Source: Amycolatopsis decaplanina DSM 44594 | GTDB lineage: Bacteria > Actinomycetota > Actinomycetes > Mycobacteriales > Pseudonocardiaceae | NCBI RefSeq assembly: GCF_000342005.1 | Contig: NZ_AOHO01000038.1 | Location: 139,926 to 203,925, forward strand | Length of the DNA stretch: 64,000 nucleotides | Direction: 5' to 3' | In this document: positions 43,820 through 53,982 of the stretch, in pieces | Layout: every line of letters begins with the position of its first letter | Numbering within the stretch: position 1 is the first letter of the stretch | Translations under genes and position numbers: made by a program | Notes under the pieces: generated by a model | The model's input: the letters and a program-made list of their open reading frames with translations, nothing else | What the model was told of the DNA's origin: nothing | Databases searched by the model: none

Positions 43820-45613
43820 TCAATAACCCCGGCGTCCCGCCCGCGCGAGGATGTCGGCGCCCGCCGGGTCCGCCTGGACGGCCTCGTCGAAACTCTCCTT
43901 GGGCAGCACGGTGTTCCCGGCCACGGTCACCGTCTCGGGCGCCGTGTCGTAGCCGTCGGGCCGGACGTCCCAGAAGTTGCCCACGAAGGCGACGTTCTCC
44001 AGCGGTGGGCCGACTTGGAGCACGATCGGGGTGTCGGCCCGACAGATGATGTTGCCGAGGACGGTGATCCACGCCGCGCCGTAGTCGGTGTAGAGGCCGA
44101 AGTTGTATGAGGTCAGGACGTCGCGGATCACGTTGCCACGGACCATCGCCCCGCCGGCGAACGATGCACCCTGTGGTGCCGAGAGGTAGATCCCACCGCC
44201 GTCCATCAGCTTCCCCAGGCTGCGCTCGACGAGGTTCGAGAGCACTTGGGTGTTCTTGGCCCGCTCGCCACCGGTGATCACGATGCCGTTGTGCGGGACG
44301 TCGTGGATCTCGTTGTGTGCCACGGCGGTCTCTTCGGACTCGATGACGAGGACGGCGGGAGAGCCGCGGTACTCGGTGCCGATGTGGTGGACGAGGTTGT
44401 CCTCGATCAAGATCCGGGTGCCCGCGTGGACGGCGATCCCGCTGCCCGAGATCTCGTCGAAGACGTTCGCCCGGATCGCGACGTCGGTGCCGCCTTCGAT
44501 CAGGAGCGCTCCCGCGCCGAGACGGGTGAAGTGGTTGCCTTCGACGGTGACCCGGCTGACCGACGTGAGGCTGACGTTGGCGGGCAATTGGACCGGCTCC
44601 GCCGGTACATGGACGTACCCCACGTCCGCGCCGAGGTCGACCTTCTGGAAGTCGCCCCGCTCGTAACGTGCGTTGCCGTGATAGTGCAGATAGCCGCCGG
44701 TGCGGGTGGGTCCGGACCAGGCCGCGTCGGTGAAGGTGAAGCCGCGCAGCACGAGGTCGTGCACACCCCGTCCACTGACGAGCGTTTCGAGCACCGGAAC
44801 GACGATGCCGGTCTTGTCGATCTCCTCGCCAGGCCGCGGGCGGTAGTGCAGGATGTGGCCGTCCCGATCGGTGCGGCTGACGGCGAAGGTTCCCGGTTCG
44901 GTCAGGAAGGCCACGTTGTTCTCGAGGACGGAGGGGGCGGCGAGACCGTCCCAGGTGCCGTCTCCGCCGGCGCCGTACCACTTGGAGTCGTAGAGGGATT
45001 TGGCATGGTCGAACGCGGGCTGAGCCATGGTGATGGTGGTCGAGGAGGCGTCACCGGAGATCGACGTGACCGCGAGCCGGGCTTCGGACCACGGGTAGAC
45101 ACCGGGGTAGACGAACTCCAGGCCGGACGGATCCGGCCACGATTGGGGCTCCACACTGTCCGTGACGTAACCCGTGCCTGTTTTCGTCACGATTCCCGGA
45201 AGTCCGGCCGTGTGTGCCGCCCGTGCGGCGGGTCGGCCGTCGACGGTGAGCCGTCGCGGTAGCAGGTCGCCGATCGGCGCCGTCCAGCCGCAGTCGTCGC
45301 CCGACGTCCAGCCGGTGATCTCGCGGCCACCGCTCAGCTCGACCTTCGCTTGGTCAGGTGTTCCGTAGCCGTGTGCCTGGTAGAGCACTCGGAAACCGTT
45401 CATGCCGGAATCGCCCGCCGCGTCGTCGAAAGCGAGAGGTTCTTCGAGGTGGTGGACGCCTGCCGTGAAGTTGACGATGACGTCACCGGTCATTTCGGCG
45501 GTGACGGCGCGGACGGCCTTCTGTGCCGCTTTCGGCGTGGCGAAGGGCTTGTCGGCGGTGCCAGGCCAGTCGTCTCTGCCGTCGGGGGATACGAAGAACC
45601 TGATTTCGGGCAT
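43820..45613 (-). CDS. Right-handed parallel beta-helix protein (GH141-like)
   Basis: 597 aa. The start RFFVSPDGRDDWPGTADKPF and the SGMNGFRVLYQAHG and VELSGGREITGWTS stretches match beta-helix glycoside hydrolases such as GH141/GH120-type enzymes. From residue 330 on there are repeated beta-helix turns (VSRVTVEGNHFTRLGAGALL, IRANVFDEISGSGIAVHAGT, VAHNEIHDVPHNGIVITGGE). No signal peptide is seen, so it probably acts inside the cell on imported sugars, or is anchored some other way. Specific activity is uncertain. It is divergent from a TetR gene with a shared palindrome, so local repression is likely. Confidence 0.8.
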   Translation of the reverse strand: MPEIRFFVSPDGRDDWPGTADKPFATPKAAQKAVRAVTAEMTGDVIVNFTAGVHHLEEPLAFDDAAGDSGMNGFRVLYQAHGYGTPDQAKVELSGGREITGWTSGDDCGWTAPIGDLLPRRLTVDGRPAARAAHTAGLPGIVTKTGTGYVTDSVEPQSWPDPSGLEFVYPGVYPWSEARLAVTSISGDASSTTITMAQPAFDHAKSLYDSKWYGAGGDGTWDGLAAPSVLENNVAFLTEPGTFAVSRTDRDGHILHYRPRPGEEIDKTGIVVPVLETLVSGRGVHDLVLRGFTFTDAAWSGPTRTGGYLHYHGNARYERGDFQKVDLGADVGYVHVPAEPVQLPANVSLTSVSRVTVEGNHFTRLGAGALLIEGGTDVAIRANVFDEISGSGIAVHAGTRILIEDNLVHHIGTEYRGSPAVLVIESEETAVAHNEIHDVPHNGIVITGGERAKNTQVLSNLVERSLGKLMDGGGIYLSAPQGASFAGGAMVRGNVIRDVLTSYNFGLYTDYGAAWITVLGNIICRADTPIVLQVGPPLENVAFVGNFWDVRPDGYDTAPETVTVAGNTVLPKESFDEAVQADPAGADILARAGRRGY

Positions 45614-45633
45614 GCTGAAGCGCTCCTGTGGAT

Positions 45634-45648
45634 GTATATGGGATATAC
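45634..45648. promoter_or_regulatory. TetR-type operator candidate B in the divergent promoter
   Basis: GTATATGGGATATAC (GTATA-N5-TATAC) lies 21 bp upstream of the beta-helix start and 53 bp upstream of the TetR start. This is the best placed of the three related palindromes for control of both genes. Confidence 0.55.
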
Positions 45649-45700
45649 TTAGGTTTATCAGCTAAACACGAGCGAGCGACGAGCGTCAAGGGAGCAGTGG

Positions 45701-46570
45701 GTGGCGGAAGACGACGCGCAGCCGGATCCGGAGCGTGCGATCGAGCTGCTGTGGGGGACACCGGAGCCGGAGCGACCCGGACTGAGCCTTGGCCGGATCG
45801 TCGCGGCGGCCGTCGAAGTGGCGGACGTCGAAGGGCTCGCCGCTCTGTCGATGCGGAAGGTCGCCGAACGGTTCGGCACCACCACCATGTCGCTCTACCG
45901 GTACGTCCCCGGCAAGGCGGAGCTGGTGGAGCTCATGCGTGACGCCGTGTATGGCGAGTTTCCAATGGAACCTTCGGACGGGCTCGGTTGGCGAGCGGGC
46001 CTCGAGCGCTGGGCGCGGCGGGCATGGGAGATGCACCGCCGGCACCCGTGGCTGGTCCACAGTGCCGGAACCCGCCGCCTGCCGGGGCCGAACATCATGG
46101 CCGGATACGACCATGCGCTGGACGTGGCTTCTCGAAGCGGTCTGGCGCCGGCGCAGGTGATCGCGGTGGTGAACCTGGTGGGCGGATTCGTCGAGTCGGC
46201 CGCGCGTCAGGCGGGGGAGACCGCGGAACTTCAGCGGCGTACAGGTGTGTCCCATGAGCGCTGGTGGAGTGAACGTGAGTCTCTCTTCGAGCGCATGGAC
46301 GGCTATCCGGCGCTGGAAAGGCTGTGGAAGAGCGGGGGAATGGACGCGCCGCTCGACCCCTTCGAATTCGGGCTGCAGCGCACGCTCGACGGAGTCCAGA
46401 CGCTCGTCGAAAGCCAGGGGAGTGAGGTAATTCGTGACGAAACTGGGGGAGGGGAGTGCGCCATCTGTGGCAAGCCGCTGGACGGGGGAGGACGAGGCCG
46501 GCCTCGGGACTACTGCTCGCGAGCTTGCCAGCAGCGCGCCTATCGCCGACGTCAGGCTCATTCGGACTGA
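45701..46570 (+). CDS. TetR-family regulator with C-terminal Cys-rich zinc-finger-like tail
   Basis: 289 aa from GTG with GGGAG upstream. The HTH reads IVAAAVEVADVEGLAALSM, RKVAERFGTTTMSLYRYVPG, and the ligand domain is of the TetR_C_1/actinobacterial type (HRRHPWLVHSAGTRRLPG). After about residue 245 a tail CAICGKPLDGGGRGRPRDYC, followed by SRACQQRAYRRRQ, gives CxxC...CxxxC with a basic helix, a treble-clef-like finger. Such tails occur in some actinobacterial TetR proteins but are not part of the core family. It is divergent from the beta-helix gene. Confidence 0.88.
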   Translation: MAEDDAQPDPERAIELLWGTPEPERPGLSLGRIVAAAVEVADVEGLAALSMRKVAERFGTTTMSLYRYVPGKAELVELMRDAVYGEFPMEPSDGLGWRAGLERWARRAWEMHRRHPWLVHSAGTRRLPGPNIMAGYDHALDVASRSGLAPAQVIAVVNLVGGFVESAARQAGETAELQRRTGVSHERWWSERESLFERMDGYPALERLWKSGGMDAPLDPFEFGLQRTLDGVQTLVESQGSEVIRDETGGGECAICGKPLDGGGRGRPRDYCSRACQQRAYRRRQAHSD

Positions 46571-46584
46571 CTCGGTCGATCAAA

Positions 46585-46604
46585 GTGTATAACGCCCTAT
46601 ACAC
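46585..46604. promoter_or_regulatory. TetR-type operator candidate C
   Basis: GTGTATAACGCCCTATACAC, a perfect palindrome GTGTATA-N6-TATACAC, 14 bp after the TetR stop and 79 bp before the SWIM gene. Confidence 0.5.
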
Positions 46605-46683
46605 ATGGGCGACATACAAAATTAAGTTCAACTAATAAATAAAGACCTGCATAGAGTGTCGGGGGTCTGACTAAGGTTGCTCG

Positions 46684-47817
46684 GTGATCACCGAAGTCTT
46701 GCTTGAGCAGGTCGAAGAGGACGTCCGGGCGCCGGTGCTCTTCAAGGGTTTTCTGGAACCCGGAGCGCAGGCCGCCCAGGCGCTGCTCGTGCTGGGGAAG
46801 GTCGCCCGTACGAGGTTCTGGATGCCGCCGTCCATGGTGAACCGGCTCATCGCCGAGTCCGATCCGGTGTTCACCGCGGACCGGACCACGCTGCGCGCGG
46901 AAGCCTTTTCGCCGTGCTGCGGTCTTTACGCCAGGCTCGATCTGCTGGACGTGGGAGAACTCGGCGAAGGATGTACGAACGTCGATCTGTCCGGCGCGAC
47001 GCGGAGCGTCCTCGGCGGGGTCGTGGCCCAAGATCCGTTGCACCTGACCGTTCGTGGCGAGGGAATCCGCGTCCGTACTCTCGACGGGCAGAACGACGAG
47101 TCCCTGGTTCCGCTGCCGGATCGCTGGGTGGCGGGGTTCGCCGAGGTCGCCGCTGTCACGGCGGGCGCGGTGCAGAAGGCGGAGCTGGACAAGCCGGAGA
47201 CACGGAACTTCCTGCGGAGGCTCCCCACCGCTGTCGGCAGGTCGTGGGCCGTGGCGTCGGGCCGTGGGCTCCGGTTGACGTCACGGCAGGGGCGGGACTC
47301 GATCCCGGCGACCGGTCTGCATCGGCTGCGGGTGATCGAGCCGCTCATCCGGTTCGCCCAGGGGCTGACCGTCCACACGCGACCGGACAGCGAGGTCGCG
47401 ACGTGGGTGCTCCGGCTGGAACGAGCGCGACTCGTCGTCACACTATCCCCGGAGCCTTCCCGTGGCTTTTCGGGAGAAGGCGGCTGGCTGAACGCACTGG
47501 CGGCGGGTCTCGAAGCGCCGGAGCTCGTCGCGGGTCGAGCCGGCCACGACGTCGTCGACGGCACGTGGTTCCCGCGTGAGCTCCCGAGCGGGAATGCTCC
47601 TGCGAACGGACGGCTGGCGAAGGCCCGCGAGCTCGTCACCGCCGGAGCCGTCCGGTTGCTGCCCGACGGTGGCTACGAGATCACGCGTGCCGGCTCGGTG
47701 CAGCGCGTCCGGCTTTCGCCGGCCGGGTGCACGTGTGCGTGGTGGGCCAAGCATCAGGAGAACCGAGGGCCGTGTTCGCACGTGCTGGCCGCCCGGATGT
47801 CAGCGGCTGAGTCGTGA
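46684..47817 (+). CDS. SWIM zinc-finger protein
   Basis: 377 aa from GTG. The SWIM motif CxCxnCxH is at the C-terminus: CTCAWWAKHQENRGPCSH (Cys-x-Cys...Cys-x-His). The rest is an alpha/beta domain seen in the actinobacterial SWIM proteins that pair with helical partner proteins; the GRGRPR-type tail is absent. It is convergent with, and overlaps by 18 bp, the DUF6493 gene, and that association suggests a common role. The target is unknown. Confidence 0.82.
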   Translation: MITEVLLEQVEEDVRAPVLFKGFLEPGAQAAQALLVLGKVARTRFWMPPSMVNRLIAESDPVFTADRTTLRAEAFSPCCGLYARLDLLDVGELGEGCTNVDLSGATRSVLGGVVAQDPLHLTVRGEGIRVRTLDGQNDESLVPLPDRWVAGFAEVAAVTAGAVQKAELDKPETRNFLRRLPTAVGRSWAVASGRGLRLTSRQGRDSIPATGLHRLRVIEPLIRFAQGLTVHTRPDSEVATWVLRLERARLVVTLSPEPSRGFSGEGGWLNALAAGLEAPELVAGRAGHDVVDGTWFPRELPSGNAPANGRLAKARELVTAGAVRLLPDGGYEITRAGSVQRVRLSPAGCTCAWWAKHQENRGPCSHVLAARMSAAES

Positions 47818-50247
47818 CGCCGCCTTCGCAGCTTTCGAACTGCCCTTGAAACCTGCCAGCCATTCCTCGGTCGCGTCGCTGATCGTGCCCGCTCCACGTT
47901 CCACGAGGTCCGCGGCGAGTTCCAGCAGTGCGAAGATCCCCCGGTGGGAGGGCTCCAGCTTCGGCAGCAAAGTGTCCAGCGTGGACAGAACGGCTACCGG
48001 GTGTTCGTTCGCGATCACCGAGAGCCGGGGGGTCAGCCGCGTGGTGATGAGGAGCGGGCCGAGTACTCCCAGCGCCGCGCCGAGTGCGCGGGGGCCGAGC
48101 ATCCGGCGGTCCAGAAGGGTCAGCGCGGCGTCCGTGCCCAGCTGGACGGCGGCGGGACGTTTCAGCGCGAGGGTGGTGGCGATGAGCATCGTGCCGGGGA
48201 AGCCCGGGATCGAGGGGCTGTCCAGGAACGGGGGCAGTGCGGCCTTCTCCACGGGATACCCGGATTCGATGTCGTTGAAGAAGAGGTTTCCGGCGACCGA
48301 GGCTTCCAGAGCATCACGGTCGTACGGCGAGGAGACCGCTTCGTGGCATTCGGTGAAGCCGAGCCACTCGGGAGCCGGGCCGTCGAAAAGCACGCCCAGC
48401 CAGGGAGCTTTCGGCGAGACTGCTTCCGGGGTTTGTTCGATGCCCAGTGAGGTCGCGCCGTAGTCGTTGGGGCCGACTTTCGCCGTCCAGGTGATCCGCG
48501 GTCCGGGTTCACCGCGTAGCGCGGCGGCGGGATCGGCTGATTCGGGGTATCGGGCACGGGCGGCGGCGAGGGCGACCCAGCCGGTTTGTTCGATGGCAGG
48601 TCCGCCGAGGGCGTAGCGAATGCTGCCGGCATACGGCCCGGTGAGTTCCGAGGCGAGAGCGAGGGCTTCGGGCCTTGTGTCCGGCGCGAGCCGGAGCAGC
48701 GCGTCGACGACGTCGTCCTCTGCCGCGTCGGGGTGTTCGAGCATGCGGGAGACGAAGACGACGGGGTCGAGCCAGCCGCCTTGGTGGGTGGCGGCGGAGA
48801 CGGGAACGGCAGTGCCTTCGAGCAGGGTGGTGATCCGGTGGTGGAGCGGGCGGCGCCAGCCGTCGACCTGCGGTGGGTGGACCACGTCTCTGCCGGTGAG
48901 GCCGAGGACGAGGGTGGCGATCATCTTCGGTACGGCCGCGCTGTACTTCTGGTCGGCGATCCTGGCGGCGCGTTTCACCAGCGGTTTGAGTGCGTCCTGG
49001 AGTTCGCCCGCGACGCGGTGAGCGCCGTCGAGGGCGGCCAGGAGGAGGTCGGCCTGGTCGGGGTCGGCGAGCAGCGAGGAGAGGGCTTCCGCGACCGCGG
49101 CCGGGGTGTCGGGTATTTCGAGTGGGATGGTCAGCGTCTTGCGCTGGTCCCACGGCGGTCGCTCGGGTTCCGGGTATTCGGTGGTTTCGATGACGGGTGC
49201 CTCGTGCGGGGTGACGCCGAGCCGGGCGGTGGCGAGGGCGCGGACGTCAGAGGCTTCGTGGGTGAGTGCCGCTTCGAAGACTTCGTCGGCGAGGTGGGTG
49301 AGTTCGGGTCGCCGGTCGGCGATGCGGCCGGCGAGTTTGAGCGCGAGTTTCGCGGTGGCGGCGCCGCGTCCGGCCGCTGCGGCGGGGAGGTGCTGGAGAG
49401 CGATTTCGTCGTCAAGCGTGCCTTGTTTGTCCACAAGGGACAGTGCTTTGACGGCGAAGGAGACGGTTCGCGGGAGGCCGCTTCCGCACAGCCTGGCATA
49501 GCGGTGCTGTGCCGCCGTGCGCTCGTCCGGGGTGGGGGCGAGCGCTTCGTGGAGTGCCGCGTACCACTGGGCGCGGAAGGCGGCGAAGTCGCGGGCGAGG
49601 ATGTCGAGGGTGAGGTCGAGCAGCCTGGCGCGGTCGACTTCGCCGGTTTCGGTCAGTTCGAGCAGCGCGGTGGACCACTTGTCCTCGTCGCGGACGTACT
49701 TGTCGAAGGCGGCGAAACTGGCGTCGCCATTGCCTTCGATCGCGAGCAGTTCCCAGAGTTCGGTGAGTGCTTCGGGTTCGGTTCGGAGCCGTTCGGCCAG
49801 GGGTTTCCCGCCGAAGCGTCCGGCCCAGCGGAACCAGCCCGCGTGGTATTCCGGTGTCCGGATGGGTTCGAGGTCGCCGTCGAGGATCATGCGGCGGATG
49901 GCTTCCCAGGCGGTCTGGTGACCGATCTTGCGGAGGGCGATCGTCTTGCGTTCGGCGAGTGACCGGTCTTGCAGGACGCGTTCGAGGATCGTGGGTGAGG
50001 CGATCCAGAGTCTGCGGAGCAAGGGGTCGCCGGCGGGGAGGACGGCCCAGAGGGCGGTCGCGGCCTGCTGGCCCCTGAGCGGGTTCCGGGCGCCGTAGGT
50101 GTTGGGTTCGATCTCGATGAACTCGCTGCTGTCCTTGAAAGCGGCGATGAGTTCGGGGAGGAGGGCTTTCCGCTCGGCGCGGGAGAGTTCGAGGGTCCGG
50201 GTGAGGACTTCCGAGGGTTGGCCGGTGAGGAGCGCGTTCAGCTGCAC
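47800..50247 (-). CDS. DUF6493-family helical-repeat protein
   Basis: 815 aa with no signal peptide. The protein consists of HEAT-like helical repeats, starting MQLNALLTGQPSEVLTRTLE, with conserved-looking blocks (WAGRFGGKPLAERLRTEPEA; YNDRDALEASVAG-like: SSPYDRDALEASVAGNLFFN). The family is widespread in actinobacteria, unknown in function, and often next to SWIM proteins, as here. The name is from memory of the family; the domain call rests on length and repeat pattern. A 21-bp hairpin sits 13 bp upstream of its start. Confidence 0.72.
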   Translation of the reverse strand: MQLNALLTGQPSEVLTRTLELSRAERKALLPELIAAFKDSSEFIEIEPNTYGARNPLRGQQAATALWAVLPAGDPLLRRLWIASPTILERVLQDRSLAERKTIALRKIGHQTAWEAIRRMILDGDLEPIRTPEYHAGWFRWAGRFGGKPLAERLRTEPEALTELWELLAIEGNGDASFAAFDKYVRDEDKWSTALLELTETGEVDRARLLDLTLDILARDFAAFRAQWYAALHEALAPTPDERTAAQHRYARLCGSGLPRTVSFAVKALSLVDKQGTLDDEIALQHLPAAAAGRGAATAKLALKLAGRIADRRPELTHLADEVFEAALTHEASDVRALATARLGVTPHEAPVIETTEYPEPERPPWDQRKTLTIPLEIPDTPAAVAEALSSLLADPDQADLLLAALDGAHRVAGELQDALKPLVKRAARIADQKYSAAVPKMIATLVLGLTGRDVVHPPQVDGWRRPLHHRITTLLEGTAVPVSAATHQGGWLDPVVFVSRMLEHPDAAEDDVVDALLRLAPDTRPEALALASELTGPYAGSIRYALGGPAIEQTGWVALAAARARYPESADPAAALRGEPGPRITWTAKVGPNDYGATSLGIEQTPEAVSPKAPWLGVLFDGPAPEWLGFTECHEAVSSPYDRDALEASVAGNLFFNDIESGYPVEKAALPPFLDSPSIPGFPGTMLIATTLALKRPAAVQLGTDAALTLLDRRMLGPRALGAALGVLGPLLITTRLTPRLSVIANEHPVAVLSTLDTLLPKLEPSHRGIFALLELAADLVERGAGTISDATEEWLAGFKGSSKAAKAASRLSR

Positions 50248-50259
50248 GAGTCCATTGTG

Positions 50260-50303
50260 TCGTGAGTGGTGAGGACGGTTCTAACCGTCCTCACCACTCA
50301 CGA
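50260..50303. repeat. Long hairpin before the DUF6493 gene
   Basis: A perfect 21-bp stem, CGTGAGTGGTGAGGACGGTT (50261-50280) with its complement (50283-50302), plus one T-A pair outside. It is almost identical to the hairpin at 53915-53964. Confidence 0.75.
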
Positions 50304-50320
50304 GGTCAGGGGACGAGGGA

Positions 50321-51823
<1,503 letters not shown>

Positions 51824-52342
51824 GCACGACCTTCACACCGTACCGCCGTGACTACTGGTGCGCCTGGGGCCGCAGATGCCGTTCAGGTGTCCGTGAAGGC
51901 CTCCTTCCCTACCCTCAAGGTAGGCAAGGAGGCCTTCGCGGACCCGCCACTCGACACGACACCGTTGCCGGATCGAAGCGGACCCTGTGACTGGTCGCCG
52001 AGCAGGCCGGTGCGCCGAGTCTGCGTCCCAGGGATCCCGACGCGGTGGCCGTGCTCGGCGAAGCCGCGAGCCTGGTCGCCGCCTGAGCCGGTCTGTCTCT
52101 CCGGAATCATCAACGGTGAACTCGCGAAAGCACTTTTCATAGCGTGCCAACCGAATGGTGTTTTCCGGGTCTGATGGTCGGCTCATTCGACCCGGAAAAC
52201 GGTTACAGACCATAAAATCATTTCATGAACCGATTACCGGGGCGGTTTCGTCCGATCGGCGGGCGGCATCGCGAAGATCATCTCGCTAACATGGGTCCGC
52301 CCAGTTCCCCGCCCCCCGTGTGGAAGTTTCGGGAAGGACCCC
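51824..52342. other. Remnant-containing gap between MarR and DUF4360 genes
   Basis: 519 bp. It holds a long hairpin at 51889-51943 and, at 51991-52086, a 32-codon tail ending in TGA (LVAEQAGAPSLRPRDPDAVA, VLGEAASLVAA) that looks like a C-terminal scrap of a lost gene. The last 100 bp are the leader of the DUF4360 gene, nearly repeated before its paralogue. Confidence 0.5.
51889..51943. repeat. Long GTCCGTGAAGGCCTCCTT hairpin
   Basis: An 18-bp stem (51889-51906 with 51926-51943, one G-T or mismatch pair) around an inner CCTACC/GGTAGG stem. A GTGAAGGCC core of this kind also appears in the hairpin fragment near 43757-43782. Confidence 0.65.
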
Positions 52343-52984
52343 ATGCTCAATGCAGTGATTGCCACCGTATCTCTTTTCTCGTCGATAATAACGCCGAACA
52401 GCATGTCGCCGCCGCCGGGACCGCCGCCCGACCGCGTCGTCATCGACGTGGTCACCGTCAACGGCTCCGGCTGTCCGCCGGGTTCGTCCGCGGTCGCCGT
52501 GGCCAGAGACAATAGTTCCTTCACGATCACCTACAGCGAATACACCGCTCAAGTCGGCGTCGGCGCGAAGCCCACCGACTTCAGGAAGAACTGTCAGCTG
52601 AACCTCAACATCCACGTACCGCAGGGGTTCACCTACGGTATCGCCAGCGCCGATTACCGCGGTTTCGCGTCGCTCGAATCCGGCGCCAAGGCGCTGCAGC
52701 GGGCGAACTACTACTTCCAGGGCAATTCGCCGACCGCGCAGGTGACCCATCCCGTCAACGGGCCGATTTCGGACAACTGGCAATTCCGTGACGAGGCCGA
52801 GGGTGGCGTCATCATCTACAAGCCGTGCGGCGAGGACCGGAATCTCAACGTGAACACGGAACTGAGGGTCGGTGCGGGTTCGTCGGATCCGAAGAAGACC
52901 ACCAGTTTCATCACGATGGATTCGACCGACGGTGCGTTCAAGACCACCTACCACTTCTCGTGGAAGACCTGCCCGAAATCCTGA
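52343..52984 (+). CDS. Secreted DUF4360 protein, copy 1
   Basis: 213 aa. A short hydrophobic N-terminus (MLNAVIATVSLFSSIITP) is a probable signal. The mature part is a two-cysteine DUF4360 fold: VVIDVVTVNGSGCPPGSSAV, SFTITYSEYTAQVG, then PKKTTSFITMDSTDGAFKTT near the end. About 70% identical to the copy 277 bp downstream, and the leaders match too. Function is unknown; these are typically extracellular proteins of actinobacteria and fungi. Confidence 0.85.
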   Translation: MLNAVIATVSLFSSIITPNSMSPPPGPPPDRVVIDVVTVNGSGCPPGSSAVAVARDNSSFTITYSEYTAQVGVGAKPTDFRKNCQLNLNIHVPQGFTYGIASADYRGFASLESGAKALQRANYYFQGNSPTAQVTHPVNGPISDNWQFRDEAEGGVIIYKPCGEDRNLNVNTELRVGAGSSDPKKTTSFITMDSTDGAFKTTYHFSWKTCPKS

Positions 52985-53083
52985 CATCTCCTCCGGGGTG
53001 ACGGCCTGCTTCCCGGTCCGGAAGAAGGCCGTCCCACCCATGCCTGGTCAGGGCCTTGGCCGCCCTGAACGAGGACTTCACCG

Positions 53084-53113
53084 CTCGTCGCCGCCCCGCG
53101 CGGCGGCGACGAG
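53084..53113 (+). terminator. Terminator after DUF4360 copy 1
   Basis: A 12-bp perfect stem, CTCGTCGCCGCC (53084-53095) with GGCGGCGACGAG (53102-53113), with a 6-nt loop. Confidence 0.75.
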
Positions 53114-53261
53114 TCTTCTCGACGACCCCATTTTCGGCGGTCACCCCTGTGTCCGGTGACCGAAACCGTTTTCGTCCGATCGGTGGGCGGCCGGGGAAGA
53201 TCGTCTCGCTGACATCGAATCCGCCCAGTTCCCGCCGTGTGGAAGCTTTGGGAAGGATCCC

Positions 53262-53906
53262 ATGCTCAACGTGCTCGTTGCCGCCGCAACGCTTTTCTCC
53301 TCGGTCGTCGCGCCGAACGCCTGGGTGCCGCCTCCGTTGCCGGCCGACAAGATAGTCATCGACGTCGTGACGGTCAACGGAACCGGATGCAGACCGGGCA
53401 CCGCGGCCATTTCCGTCTCACCGGACAACACCGCGTTCACCATCACCTACAGTGAGTACACGGCGCAGGTCGGCATCGGCGCGAAACCGACCGATCTGCG
53501 CAAGAACTGCCAGCTCAACCTCTATGTTCACGTGCCGCAGGGATTCACCTACGGCATCGCCGGCACCGATTACCGCGGATTCGCCTCGTTGGCCGCGGGA
53601 GCCACCGGGCTGGAACGAGCCAACTACTACTTCCAGGGCAATTCTCCGACGTCCTATGTGAACCACAGTCTCAAGGGCCCGGTCGAGGACAACTGGCAGT
53701 TCACCGACAATATCGAAGTCGGCGCCATCGTCTACAAACCCTGTGGTGAGGACCGGAACTTCAACATCAACACGGAACTGCGGGCCGCGGTCGGCACTTC
53801 CGATCCGAAGAAGACCACCAGCTTCGTCACCATGGACTCGACCGACGGTTCCATCAAGACCACCTACCACTTCTCCTGGAAAACCTGTCCCAAACCGAAG
53901 AACTGA
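53262..53906 (+). CDS. Secreted DUF4360 protein, copy 2
   Basis: 214 aa, a tandem paralogue of the gene at 52343. N-terminus MLNVLVAAATLFSSVVAP, then VIDVVTVNGTGCRPGTAAIS and AFTITYSEYTAQVGIGAKPT, ending FSWKTCPKPKN. The ORF starts 16 nt after a GGGAAGG site shared with copy 1 (GGGAAGGACC). A perfect hairpin follows its stop. Confidence 0.87.
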   Translation: MLNVLVAAATLFSSVVAPNAWVPPPLPADKIVIDVVTVNGTGCRPGTAAISVSPDNTAFTITYSEYTAQVGIGAKPTDLRKNCQLNLYVHVPQGFTYGIAGTDYRGFASLAAGATGLERANYYFQGNSPTSYVNHSLKGPVEDNWQFTDNIEVGAIVYKPCGEDRNFNINTELRAAVGTSDPKKTTSFVTMDSTDGSIKTTYHFSWKTCPKPKN

Positions 53907-53914
53907 TCCCTGAA

Positions 53915-53964
53915 GTCTCGTGAGTGGTAAGGACGGTTCTAACCGTCCTTACCACTCACGAGAC
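53915..53964. terminator. 24-bp perfect hairpin between convergent genes
   Basis: GTCTCGTGAGTGGTAAGGACGGTT-type arm (53915-53938) with its exact complement (53941-53964), 2-nt loop. It sits between the DUF4360 stop and the FUSC stop, so it can act for both strands. Confidence 0.75.
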
Positions 53965-53982
53965 GCCACCCGAGCCCGACCG

